The notes beneath the pieces are model-generated. The model ran no database searches. It was not told where the DNA came from and saw nothing but the letters and a program-made list of their open reading frames with translations. A DNA stretch of 64,000 bases from Streptomyces sp. TG1A-8. Its GTDB lineage: Bacteria; Actinomycetota; Actinomycetes; Streptomycetales; Streptomycetaceae. The translations under genes were made by a program, and so were the position numbers. The DNA is taken from the NCBI RefSeq assembly GCF_030499535.1, contig NZ_JASTLB010000004.1:310001-374000 (forward strand), read 5' to 3'. The first letter of the stretch is position 1; each line of letters begins with the position of its first letter. Positions 51,374 through 60,774 of the stretch are shown piece by piece.

Positions 51374-51890
51374 CACGCCTCCCCCCACCGGACCAGAGCC
51401 GTCTCGATGGTCGAGCCCGGCCCCATCGCCATGATCACCCCGTAGTCACCCTCCCGGGCGACTCCCTCCTCAACCAGACGCTCATAAGAGAACAGCACCG
51501 AACCGCTGGAAAGATTTCCGTAGTCGCGCAGCACCCCCATCGTGTGCCGCACGTCGTCCCGGGTCAGGCGCAGGTTCACCCGCACCGCGTCGACGACCTT
51601 CTTGCCTCCCCCGTGCACCAGCCAGTGCCGGACGGCGCTGCGACGCAGGCCGGCACCGGCAAGAAGACGATCGACGACCTCCTCCACATGGGCCCCGATG
51701 ACGTACGGGATCTGCGGGTCGAGGAAGAACGACAGCCTCCCCTGCCGGTCGTCCCAGTCGTAGCGCATCGCGTCCACCGCCGACGTGATCACCTGGCTGG
51801 CCGACGACAGCAGATGCGGCACCGGCCCGCCCTCGCCTTTCCCCTCCCCCGCCGCGCCAGCGGGCCGGCAGGTGAGCGCTGCGGCGGCGG
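51373..51890 (-). pseudogene. dpgA: DpgA-type III polyketide synthase, 3' fragment
   Basis: C-terminal ~170 residues of a chalcone-synthase-like enzyme: AVRHWLVHGGGKKVVDAVRV with the catalytic His, then GVLRDYGNLSSGSVLFSYER with the catalytic Asn, ending GVIMAMGPGSTIETALVRW. The N-terminal half with the active-site Cys is gone; the break at ~51890 is the truncated IS701. The Cys-less fragment cannot function. Confidence 0.78.
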
Positions 51891-51896
51891 CGCCGT

Positions 51897-53149
51897 CTGC
51901 GGGACTACGTCCGTGGTCTGCTGGGGCGGGCGACACGCAAGAACGGCTGGCAGCTTGCGGAATGGGCAGGTCACCGCACTCCGGACGGCTTTCAGCGGCT
52001 GCTGAACAGCAGTGTCTGGGACGCGGACGCCCTGCGTGACGACGTCCGTGCCTACGTCGCCGAACGGCTCGGACCGGGCGGTGTGCTGATCATCGACGAC
52101 ACGGGATTCATCAAGAAGGGCACCACCTCAGCCGGGGTCAGTCGGCAGTACACCGGCACCTCAGGAAAGATCGACAACTGTCAGATCGGCGTGTTCGGCG
52201 CCTACGCCACCAGCTCAGGCCGGGCCTTGGTGGACCGGGAGCTCTACCTGCCCAAAGCCTGGACGTCCGACCGTGACCGCTGCCGGGCGGCCAAGATCCC
52301 CGACGGGTGAGGCTTTGCGACCAAGGGGGAACTGGCCCGGGACATCGTCCGCCGCTGCCTGGCCGCCGGCCTGCCGGCGTCGTGGGTGACCGCGGATGAG
52401 GCCTACGGGCAGGACTGGCACTTCCGCCGCCTGCTCGAGCAGACGGGCGTCGGCTACGTGGTGGCGGTGCCCAAGTCCCAGCAGATCAAGTCCCTGGCCG
52501 GCATCTGGCGCATCGACCATCTCATCGATGAAGCACCCGATGATGCCTGGCAGCGGCTGTCCTGCGGCGATGGGGCGAAGGGCCCGCGGATCTACGACTG
52601 GGCCGGGGCCAAGTTGCCCGCCAACATCATCTTCGATCCGGATCCGCCGACCCATCACCGGTGGGTGATGGCCCGCCGCAGCCTGTCCGACCCCGAAGAT
52701 GTGGCCTACTACCTGGCCTACGCACCCGTGGGTGTCGAGATCGCCGAGCTGGTCCGCATCGCCGGCTCCCGCTGGGCGATCGAGGAGTGCTTCCAGGCCG
52801 CGAAGAACGAGTGCGGCCTGGACGAGTACGAAGTCCGCCGCTATGTCGGCTGGTATCGGCACATCACCCTGGCCATGCTCGCCCACGCCGTCTTGGCCGC
52901 ACTCGCAGCACAAGCCCAGGCCGGCGGGGAGGCAAAGGGGGCTGCAGAAACGGATCAGCCACCGTCCCGCTCACCGTGGCAGAGATCCGGCGGCTCCTGG
53001 ACACTCTCCTGCCCCACCCACGAGCCGACCGCGATCCCATCACCCACGCACTGAACTGGTCCGCCTGGAGAAGACACCGCCAGGCCATCGCCCGCCGCTG
53101 CCACTACCGAAAACGCACCTCAGGCCACGAACCGCTGCTGGAGTACTAA
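51897..53149 (+). pseudogene. IS701-family transposase (copy A), 5' truncated with stop codon
   Basis: Matches copy B (58.1-59.5 kb) almost base for base from TGCGGGACTACG at 51897 onward. It lacks the first ~33 residues and has TGA at 52308 where copy B has CGA (IPDG*GF). DDE residues are in [22 protein letters not shown] and RWAIEECFQAAKNECG. Like copy B it needs a -1 shift at CAAAGGGGGC (~52933) to reach the final ~70 residues, ending GHEPLLEY at 53149. It is fused to dpgA on the left and to an IS4 end on the right. Confidence 0.9.
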
Positions 53150-53162
53150 GTCACTGGTATTG
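53147..53162. repeat. Solo IS4 terminal repeat
   Basis: TAAGTCACTGGTATTG equals the right end of the 41.6-kb IS4, directly abutting the IS701 right end. The six outside bases AGGCTA also match the flank of that IS4's left end. It marks a lost IS4 copy into which the IS701 inserted. Confidence 0.75.
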
Positions 53163-53813
53163 AGGCTAACGTCGCACGTCCGGTTCGGTGGGGGGCCGTT
53201 GGAAAACGCCACGGACACCTCGTCAGCGGCCTACTTCACTTGACGGGCGGGGGCTGGAAACGGAGCCCTCACGGGCCACCGCGCCAGTCCCCGACCCTAC
53301 TCAATGATCAACCAGTTGGACGCCAAGATCAACTCGCGGGAGCGAGACCACCAAACCAGTCAAGATGTGCGTTGCGTGAACGGGCGAGATACCGTGAGGC
53401 GCTTCGGGTCGAAGGCGTCGGTTGCGCCGGCACCGTGGTTGCCCGGGCCGTCGTTCCACCCGAGTATCTTGCGAGCCACCCCCTTTACGCGGGGGTGGCT
53501 GGGCTTGAGCGCGATCTCGAAGTGGGATTCCTTCGGCGTCTTGAAGTCACCGCCCCAGGCCACGACGCCATCAAGTTCAGCGAGGATGTCGCGGACGACG
53601 ACGAGTTCGTTCGAGTACAGGTTGTCCTTCGCGCCGACCGGATACGCGACGGGCCGGATTGCTATCGCGCTTCCGGACAGGTAGTTCGACTCGTATGCCT
53701 CGGCCACCTCACGGTTGATGGTCCAACCGTGAACGTCACCGGCCCGCAGGGAGTCGATCTCGTAGTGGAATCTTCGGGCCACGTGCAGCAGGATCATGGC
53801 CGCGTCGCCCTTA

Positions 53814-54701
53814 GAACTCCTAACGAAATGATTTTCGAGGTGGTTGGATCATTACGGCAGCGATGATCTGGGGGTGCGAAGTGGCACGGCCGAAGCCGTG
53901 GGAAGTCGATGACGAGCTGTGGGCGGTGATCGAACCGCTGCTGCCCAAGGTCGAGCGTCGGGCCCGGCACCCAGGGCGCAAGCGGCATCCGGACCGGCTG
54001 GTGTTCCAGGGCATCCTGTTCGTCCTGCACACCGGGATCTCCTGGGAACACCTGCCGCAGGAACTCGGCTTCGGCTCGGGCATGACCTGCTGGCGACGCC
54101 TGGCCGAGTGGACCGGGGCCGGCGTGTGGCCCCGACTGCACGAGGTCCTCCTTGCCAAGCTCCGCAGCGCGAACGCCCTGGACTTCTCCCGAGCGGCCGT
54201 CGACGGCTCCCACATCCGCGCGCTAAAGGGGGTCCCAAGACCGGACGAAGCCCTGTTGACCGGGGCAGAACCGGCAGCAAGCACCACCTGATCACCGACG
54301 CCACCGGCATCCCGCTCGCCGCCACGCTGACCGGCGGCAACCGCAACGACGTCACCCAGCTGATCCCTCTGCTGGAGGCGATACCGCCGGTGCGGGGCAA
54401 GCGAGGCCGGCCCCGACGCCGCCCGGACGTGGTGCTGGGCGACCGCGGCTACGACCACGACAAGTACCGCCGGCTCGTCCGGGACCTGGGCGTGAAGCCA
54501 CTGATCGCCCGACGCGGCACCGAACACGGCTCCGGACTTGGCACCCAACGCTGGGTCGTGGAACGCGCATTCGCCCACCTGCACTGGTTCCGCCGTCTGC
54601 GGATCCGCTGGGAGATCCGCGACGACATCCACGAAGCCTTCCTCACCCTCGGATGCGCGCTCATCTGCTGGAGGCGCCTGACGTCATTGCGATAGGAGTT
54701 C
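53814..54701 (+). mobile_element. IS5-family element (copy A) with TTA target duplication
   Basis: 888 bp, ends GAACTCCTAACG and CGATAGGAGTTC, flanked by TTA at 53811-53813 and 54702-54704. A copy with an identical right end, opposite orientation, enters the window at its right edge (63523-64000). The insertion splits the M15 peptidase gene. Confidence 0.92.
53863..54695 (+). CDS. IS5-family (two-frame) transposase
   Basis: The first frame begins at ATG 53863 or GTG 53881 (ARPKPWEVDDELWAVIEPLL), with the first Asp in RAAVDGSHIRALKG. The second frame is reached by a shift at CTAAAGGGGGTC (54223-54234) and reads PKTGRSPVDRGRTGSKHHLI, with the second Asp in VVLGDRGYDHDKY and Glu in QRWVVERAFAHLHWFRRL, ending 54695. 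The A/G slippery run is the programmed frameshift site usual in this IS group, so the gene is probably functional. Confidence 0.9.
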
Positions 54702-54909
54702 TTAGCGAGTGAGACGTTCCGGCCGCTGCCCTCAATGGTGAATGCTGTTGCCTCGTCCAGGACCGACCAGCCGTTCTTCGACGTTGCGCTCTTCCACGTG
54801 CGAGTGTCGGCGGAAGCCACTGCGGTTCCGCTGAAGTTGACGAGTGTTGCGGCTGCCGCAGCGCCGGACGTGGCGCCGATAAACCGGCGTCGTGACAGAC
54901 CAGTCTGGG

Positions 54910-55359
54910 TCATGACTGACTTTCCTTTCGGGGCAAGCGAGTGAGGTGCGTGATGCCGAACTTCACGAGGACGGCAATGGCGACGATGGAGATGACGGCG
55001 CACGCCACAAGGGACGGATTGACCCATGCGGGAACCAGCTCGAAGTTTGCATTGCACCTGTTGTGCAGTGGGAAGAACTTCTGGAACTCCGCAGCATGCG
55101 CATCCCTGTACACCCTGTCGTAGTGTACGTGATGGACGAACTGGCACGTTTCGCGGACATCGAGCCCTGTTCTGAACACGCCCCAGATCCACGCCAAGAG
55201 GCCCGCGAAGAGAGAGACAGAGCACACGCGTGCCCACCACAGCGGGCGCCGCCATGATCGGTCTCGAAGTCCGGTCACGATGCGGAAGACATTCCACAGG
55301 TTCCACACCAACCAGACAACGAGGATCACTGCGGCGATAAGGGCTCCGGCTTGTTTCAT
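54910..55359 (-). CDS. Small membrane protein of unknown function (149 aa)
   Basis: Three hydrophobic helices: residues ~5-28 (GALIAAVILVVWLVWNLWNV), ~42-62 (ARVCSVSLFAGLLAWIWGVF) and ~118-138 near the C-terminus. Between the last two is an extracytoplasmic loop with two Cys (ETCQFVHHVHYD and HNRCNANFE) that could form a disulphide. No family recognised. It ends by overlapping the M15 peptidase start (ATGA), so it was made together with a secreted wall hydrolase. Confidence 0.72.
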   Translation of the reverse strand: MKQAGALIAAVILVVWLVWNLWNVFRIVTGLRDRSWRRPLWWARVCSVSLFAGLLAWIWGVFRTGLDVRETCQFVHHVHYDRVYRDAHAAEFQKFFPLHNRCNANFELVPAWVNPSLVACAVISIVAIAVLVKFGITHLTRLPRKESQS

Positions 55360-55378
55360 TCCGTAGTTCTATCCGTCG

Positions 55379-56505
55379 TCACTGGGCGGCGCGTGAGCGG
55401 GCTGCCTTGAGGTACTTTTCGTGGTTCGCCTGGTACAGGGACAGCTTGGTGGTCTCCGTTCCCATACGGGCCAGCAGTGCGTCAACGAAGCCCTGCTCGA
55501 AGTTGCTGAGCTTGTCACCGCCGCCGGGGAGGTTTTGGTAGTCGCTCGGAGACACCATTCCGGCGAGGGTGATGAGTTGGAGCTGAGCGACGGATAGCGT
55601 CGCGTCCACCGCGGTCAGGGCGTTGTGCGCGGAAGTCTTGCAGTCGGTGGCGTTGCCCCACCTGTTGGTGAAGTAGTCGTTGAAACGCTTGAGGCCGCCG
55701 CCGTTGTAGTGGTCCCTCACAGCATCGACGATGGTCTTGCCGCCATTTACGGCCCGGGCGAGAAGGTATCCGTCGGCGTCCTCGATGAGGTCGTTGAATC
55801 CGAACGATGAATTGACTCCGGGTACCGCGAGTTTGGCGTGGGCGAACTGCAGCGGATCGGCATACTCCTGCTCGGAGTTACGCCAATCGGCCCAGAACGT
55901 CATCAAGTCGCCTGCCCAACCGCCGACATCGCCCCCGTTGGCCGATTTCTTGTTGTCCGGCTGCGCCGTCAGGAGGTGGGCGTTGGCCGTGGCCATCATG
56001 TGCTCGGCGCCGAGCTGGTAGCCGGTAAAGGGATCGGTGAACAGGGCCTTGACGCTCATGCCGTTGGAGTTGCAGTAGTCGACGAACCCGCTGTCGTACG
56101 AGCCGATGAGGTACCACCAGCCGACCTTGTTCGCGAGGTCCTTCTCGCCGTACGAGTGGTGGCGGATGTACTCCATGACGAGCTGACTGCGCTTCTGGCC
56201 GCTGGCACCGTAGGAGCCCGCCAGGTCGTACAGCTTTTGGACGTAGGCGATGAAGTCGTCGGCAGGGCCACCGGCGTCGCTCACCGACGAGACGCCGCAG
56301 TCGAGGCCGGAGACCGCGTCGTTGTCCAGATCGAACCCGTCGGAGCCGTTGGTGACGTGGAATTCCTTGATCTGGTTGAAGGTCCAGTTCCTGGGGATGG
56401 GGAAGCCGAGGTTTCCGGAGAACCCATAGGACATGGAGGTCGGGCCGGGTGTCCCTGACGGCGCGCAGGGCGGAGCGGAACATCTGGCCTGGTGGCCCTC
56501 CACAC
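55379..56505 (-). CDS. Secreted-type protein of unknown function, 5' end cut by IS
   Basis: Coding from the IS junction to TGA at 55379, about 350 good residues from MSYGFSGNLGFPIPRNWTFN (ATG 56434) onward. Mostly helical and Tyr/Trp-rich: MEYIRHHSYGEKDLANKVGW, GDVGGWAGDLMTFWADWRNS, FGFNDLIEDADGYLLARAVN, KRFNDYFTNRWGNATDCKTS. Two Cys pairs fit a secreted protein, but the signal peptide has been lost to the IS at 56506. No family recognised. It sits next to an M15 peptidase operon, so a wall-related role is possible. Confidence 0.6.
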
Positions 56506-58119
56506 CTAGCTTGATCTTTAACCTGTGCGGCGGGGTCGTGGGGTTGTTGACTTCTTCGTTCGCTGTTTCGTAGTGCCTGGTTTGCGGACGGTGTGCACGT
56601 CGTAGCGCGGGGTGGGCCGGGTGTTCTTGCGGCCAGGTGGTCGTCCCGGGCCGGGGCGGGAGGATTTCGGTGCTCTGGCGGGGCATGCTGCCTGCGGGCG
56701 CAGGTGCCGAAAGTCGCGGCGGACGCGGGCCGGGGTGAGCCTGTTCGGCGGGCTCGGCTTCTCCCACGGCCGGCGCAGGTCGGCCGCCAGCGGCCGGGCC
56801 AGCCGCAGCTGGGTGTAGACGGCGAGGATCAGCCAGGTCCACCGGTCAGCCGCTTCAGGAGTACGGATCTTCGGGCAGGTCCAGCCCAGCGTCTGCTTGA
56901 ACAGCCGGAACGTGTGCTCGATGTCGAAGCGGCGCAGGAAGACCTGCCAGAGCAGGTCGACTTGAGTGTCGGTGGCATCGGTGCCGGACCACCACAACCA
57001 CACCGGCTTCGGCGTCGCGCCGCTGGGCAGGTACTCGACCTGCAGACGGATCACAGTGCCCTCGATGACCGGCAGCGCGCCCAGCTGGGAGACCCACGCA
57101 GAGCGGTGAGTCAGCCTGGGGTGGAGCCGGTCCCAGGCCCTGGCGGTTGCCGTGCCATACAGGCGGGTCTCGGTCACCGTCGCCGCATCGGGAGTGTTCC
57201 AGGTGGCCGGATCGCCGAAGACGAACTCGCCGCCGTGGCGGGGCGGACGACCCCGGGTGCCCGGCTCGCGGGGCGGGGCCGCCCGGCGCAGGACGCGGTC
57301 CGAGCGCATCCGGCCCAGTACCTGCACCGGCAGGTCCTTGAGCAGGTGGGCCAGGCGGGGCACGTCGTATCCGGCGTCCACCACGATCAGGATCTCCGGG
57401 TCGCCGTCCTTCCACTGCCCGGCCTCCATCAGCCGCTCGATGAGCTCGCGCATCTGCCGGGCGGTGACGGTGGCGGCGTCGTCCCCCGGTGCCAGACGCA
57501 GCGCGTCCAGCGGCGCGGTCCAGGAACTGCGGCCTGTCTCGAGCGCGCAGATCACCGAATACGGCCAGCCGGGAACGGGAATGTGCTGGTCCTTGCCACG
57601 CCCGTAGGTGTGACACAGGATCCGCTGCGGTGAGGTGTACGCGTCGGGCCGCAACCAGCAGGTGATGTCGGCGGCCAGCACCAGTCGGCCGTCCGCCGCC
57701 CTCGGCAGCGGCACCACGGCAAGGGCCCGCCGCAGCCGAGCAATGTCCATCCGACCCGCGGCCAGGGCGTCATACAGCCCGCCGTGTCCGCGGCGATGCT
57801 CGCCCACCAGCGACAGTTCCACCAGCGACCGGACCGGACCATCCGCACACAACACGGCATCCGCCAGCTCGAACAACGCGTCCGCACGCCTGGTCAGACA
57901 GGAGTAGAACTCGCCCCGGAAGCGTGACAGTTCCGCAAACGGATCCTGCCGGACGACGTGATGCAGCAGACTCATCCCCACGGCCTTCGTGCTGGGCGTT
58001 GTGTGTTCCTTGGTCGGATCACATGCTCAGCCGAAGGCCGCCTACGTGTATGGCAGTCACCACTCCGAGTGATCAAGTACGAGGCGTCGTTCGGACGCCG
58101 AGGTTAAAGGTCAAGCTAG
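56506..58119 (-). mobile_element. Complete IS with CTAG target and CTTGAYCTTTAACCT ends
   Basis: The left end CTAG-CTTGATCTTTAACCT (56506-56524) and right end AGGTTAAAGGTCAAG-CTAG (58101-58119) enclose a single transposase gene. CTAG on both sides is a 4-bp target duplication. The right CTAG is also the left target copy of the IS701 that follows. Confidence 0.88.
56518..57981 (-). CDS. IS transposase (DDE, same family as the 20.6-kb fragment), complete
   Basis: 487 residues. Start MGMSLLHHVVRQDPFAELSR; first Asp in LVLAADITCWLRPDAYTS, second in ILIVVDAGYDVPRLAHLLKD, final Glu in RRFDIEHTFRLFKQTLGW; basic tail GRPPGRKNTRPTPRYD. The frame is intact and the terminal repeats are complete, so this is the best candidate for an active element in the window. 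Confidence 0.9.
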   Translation of the reverse strand: MGMSLLHHVVRQDPFAELSRFRGEFYSCLTRRADALFELADAVLCADGPVRSLVELSLVGEHRRGHGGLYDALAAGRMDIARLRRALAVVPLPRAADGRLVLAADITCWLRPDAYTSPQRILCHTYGRGKDQHIPVPGWPYSVICALETGRSSWTAPLDALRLAPGDDAATVTARQMRELIERLMEAGQWKDGDPEILIVVDAGYDVPRLAHLLKDLPVQVLGRMRSDRVLRRAAPPREPGTRGRPPRHGGEFVFGDPATWNTPDAATVTETRLYGTATARAWDRLHPRLTHRSAWVSQLGALPVIEGTVIRLQVEYLPSGATPKPVWLWWSGTDATDTQVDLLWQVFLRRFDIEHTFRLFKQTLGWTCPKIRTPEAADRWTWLILAVYTQLRLARPLAADLRRPWEKPSPPNRLTPARVRRDFRHLRPQAACPARAPKSSRPGPGRPPGRKNTRPTPRYDVHTVRKPGTTKQRTKKSTTPRPRRTG

Positions 58120-59467
58120 TACTCCAGCAGCGGTTCGTGGCCTGAGGTGCGTTTTCGGTAGTGGCAGCGGCGGGCGATGGCCTGGCGGTGTCTTCTCCAG
58201 GCGGACCAGTTCAGTGCGTGGGTGATGGGATCGCGGTCGGCTCGTGGGTGGGGCAGGAGAGTGTCCAGGAGCCGCCGGATCTCTGCCACGGTGAGCGGGA
58301 CGGTGGCTGATCCGTTTCTGCAGCCCCCTTTGCCTCCCCGCCGGCCTGGGCTTGTGCTGCGAGTGCGGCCAAGACGGCGTGGGCGAGCATGGCCAGGGTG
58401 ATGTGCCGATACCAGCCGACATAGCGGCGGACTTCGTACTCGTCCAGGCCGCACTCGTTCTTCGCGGCCTGGAAGCACTCCTCGATCGCCCAGCGGGAGC
58501 CGGCGATGCGGACCAGCTCGGCGATCTCGACACCCACGGGTGCGTAGGCCAGGTAGTAGGCCACATCTTCGGGGTCGGACAGGCTGCGGCGGGCCATCAC
58601 CCACCGGTGATGGGTCGGCGGATCCGGATCGAAGATGATGTTGGCGGGCAACTTGGCCCCGGCCCAGTCGTAGATCCGCGGGCCCTTCGCCCCATCGCCG
58701 CAGGACAGCCGCTGCCAGGCATCATCGGGTGCTTCATCGATGAGATGGTCGATGCGCCAGATGCCGGCCAGGGACTTGATCTGCTGGGACTTGGGCACCG
58801 CCACCACGTAGCCGACGCCCGTCTGCTCGAGCAGGCGGCGGAAGTGCCAGTCCTGCCCGTAGGCCTCATCCGCGGTCACCCACGACGCCGGCAGGCCGGC
58901 GGCCAGGCAGCGGCGGACGATGTCCCGGGCCAGTTCCCCCTTGGTCGCAAAGCCTCGCCCGTCGGGGATCTTGGCCGCCCGGCAGCGGTCACGGTCGGAC
59001 GTCCAGGCTTTGGGCAGGTAGAGCTCCCGGTCCACCAAGGCCCGGCCTGAGCTGGTGGCGTAGGCGGCGAACACGCCGATCTGACAGTTGTCGATCTTTC
59101 CTGAGGTGCCGGTGTACTGCCGACTGACCCCGGCTGAGGTGGTGCCCTTCTTGATGAATCCCGTGTCGTCGATGATCAGCACACCGCCCGGTCCGAGCCG
59201 TTCGGCGACGTAGGCACGGACGTCGTCACGCAGGGCGTCCGCGTCCCAGACACTGCTGTTCAGCAGCCGCTGAAAGCCGTCCGGAGTGCGGTGACCTGCC
59301 CATTCCGCAAGCTGCCAGCCGTTCTTGCGTGTCGCCCGCCCCAGCAGACCACGGACGTAGTCCCGCATCCGCCACCGCAGATCCGCCCGAGTGAACCTGC
59401 CCGCCACCCGAGCGAACACCAACTCCAACTCGCCGGCCCAGCAAGCGGCTTCACTCATCCCCTCCAT
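58116..59467 (-). CDS. IS701-family transposase (copy B)
   Basis: Starts MEGMSEAACWAGELELVFAR. DDE residues in [27 protein letters not shown] and SRWAIEECFQAAKNECGLDE. The main frame ends at 58211; a -1 shift at CAAAGGGGGC (~58334) gives the conserved end VPLTVAEIRRLLDTLLPHPR to LLEY. Both copies share this, so it is either programmed frameshifting or an old lesion. The last stop codon (TAG) is formed by the target CTAG itself. Confidence 0.88.
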
Positions 59468-59521
59468 ACCAGGACAACGACAACCACCAGCTCAGGACAC
59501 GAACCGCTGCTGGAGTACTAG
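58116..59521 (-). mobile_element. IS701-family element (copy B), CTAG-flanked
   Basis: Ends TACTCCAGCAGCGGTTCGTG and its inverse at 59495-59517, flanked by CTAG (58116-58119 and 59518-59521). About 1.4 kb. Near-identical to the truncated copy A at 51.9 kb, indicating recent transposition. Confidence 0.9.
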
Positions 59522-59578
59522 GGCGTGTATCGAAATCGCTGACTGCGAGTACATGAGCGGCTGCTAGCGTTCGCCCAT

Positions 59579-59968
59579 GTGAATGACAGCGTGTACGTGG
59601 GCAACGCGGGCAAGGATGCGGCGCTGGACCGAGGTTGGCTCCTCGGGCACTTCAAGGACGTCGGCGACCCGCGCCACAGCGAGGCTGTGGAGATTAAATG
59701 GGGCGTCCACCCCCGCGCCGATGAGCGATCGCAGTGGGTGAGGGGTGAGGAACGCACCGCGCTCCTGGTTCTCATCAGCGGTCGCTTCCGCGTCGAGCTG
59801 CCCGGCCGCAGCGTTCTTCTGGAGGAGCAGGGTGATTACGTCGTTTGGGGGCGCGAAGTCGATCACTCATGGTTTGCGGAGGAAGAGTCGGTGGTGCTGA
59901 CTGTTCGGTGGCCGTCTGTGCCCGGCTATGCAGCGGTAGAGAAGGACCAGGCGAAACTGCAGTCTTGA
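59579..59968 (+). CDS. Cupin-fold-like small protein (129 aa)
   Basis: After an N-terminal part (GWLLGHFKDVGDPRHSEAVE) the protein has a double-stranded beta-helix pattern: ALLVLISGRFRVELPGRSVL, QGDYVVWGREVDHSWFAEEE, SVVLTVRWPS. Metal ligands are poorly conserved (one His in DHSW), so it may bind small molecules without metal. GTG 59579; start and expression uncertain. It lies isolated between IS elements. Confidence 0.65.
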   Translation: MNDSVYVGNAGKDAALDRGWLLGHFKDVGDPRHSEAVEIKWGVHPRADERSQWVRGEERTALLVLISGRFRVELPGRSVLLEEQGDYVVWGREVDHSWFAEEESVVLTVRWPSVPGYAAVEKDQAKLQS

Positions 59969-59982
59969 CACGTGGGCGCTGG

Positions 59983-60774
59983 TCACAGCCACTCGTTGAT
60001 GGCAGCAACGAGGACGGTCGCCTCGTAGCGGACCGCTAGTTTGTCGTATCGCGTGGCGACAGCGCGGTGTCTCTTGAGGCGGTTGATCCCACACTCGACC
60101 GCATGGCGCTCACGGTAATCGACCGGGTCGAAATGTGGCGGCCGGCCACCGCGGGAGCCGAGCTTCTGACGGTTGCGCGCCTGGTCGATCTTGTCCGGGA
60201 TGGTGCAGCGGATCCCCCGGCGACGCAGGTAAGCGCGATTCTTGCGGGAGGCGTACGCCTTGTCAGCACGTACCCGATCGGGACGGACGCGCGGCCGGCC
60301 CGCCCCTATGCGAGGCACCCGGACCTTCCTCAGCACGGGTTCGAACTGCGGCGAGTCGCCGCGCTGCCCGGCCGTCACAACGATCGACATAGGCTTCTGG
60401 CCCTGTTCGACGGCCAGGTGCAGCTTGGTGGTGAACCCACCACGCGAGCGTCCCAGTCCATGATCAAGGGGCTCGGTGAAGACACCGCCCGGCGGTTCCT
60501 TCTGCAGGTCACCCTGCTTCCGGGCTCCAGCCGCATGCTGATGGGCGCGGCACACCGTGGAATCCACGCTCAGATCCCACGTGATCGCACCCTTCGCATC
60601 GGCCAGGGATTGAAGCCGGCTGAAAACCTTGTGCCAGGTGCCGTTCCGCTGCCATCGGCGGAACAGGTCGTAGACCCGGCCCCATGGCCCATACTCGACG
60701 GGCACGTCCCGCCACGGCACACCGGTTCGAACCCGGAACCGTATGCCGTTGATCAACTGCCGCACACGGCCTAG
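59983..60774 (-). pseudogene. IS5-family transposase, N-terminally truncated
   Basis: About 260 residues from [20 protein letters not shown] to the end at 59983. DDE residues in [34 protein letters not shown] and [16 protein letters not shown] are all present, but the first ~30 residues and the start are missing, cut at 60774 where an IS630 end (TAGTGCTGTGACCGCATAGG) begins. It differs from the IS5 copies at 53.8 and 63.5 kb. Confidence 0.87.

Larger units (their letters stand above)
53360..54913 (-). pseudogene. Tat-secreted M15-type peptidase gene interrupted by IS5
   Basis: Coding parts 54705-54913 and 53360-53813 join into a 220-residue frame once the IS5 and one TTA are removed. A twin-arginine signal (LSRRRFIGATSGAAAAATLV) ends near ASADTR; the mature part has SIAIRPV-like (GSAIAIRPVAYPVGA), a WGGDF metal-site region and KESHFEIAL with His. 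These resemble D-Ala-D-Ala carboxypeptidase/endolysin M15 enzymes. It was probably a secreted peptidoglycan hydrolase. ATG 54913 overlaps the stop of the membrane protein gene, so they formed an operon. Confidence 0.82.
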
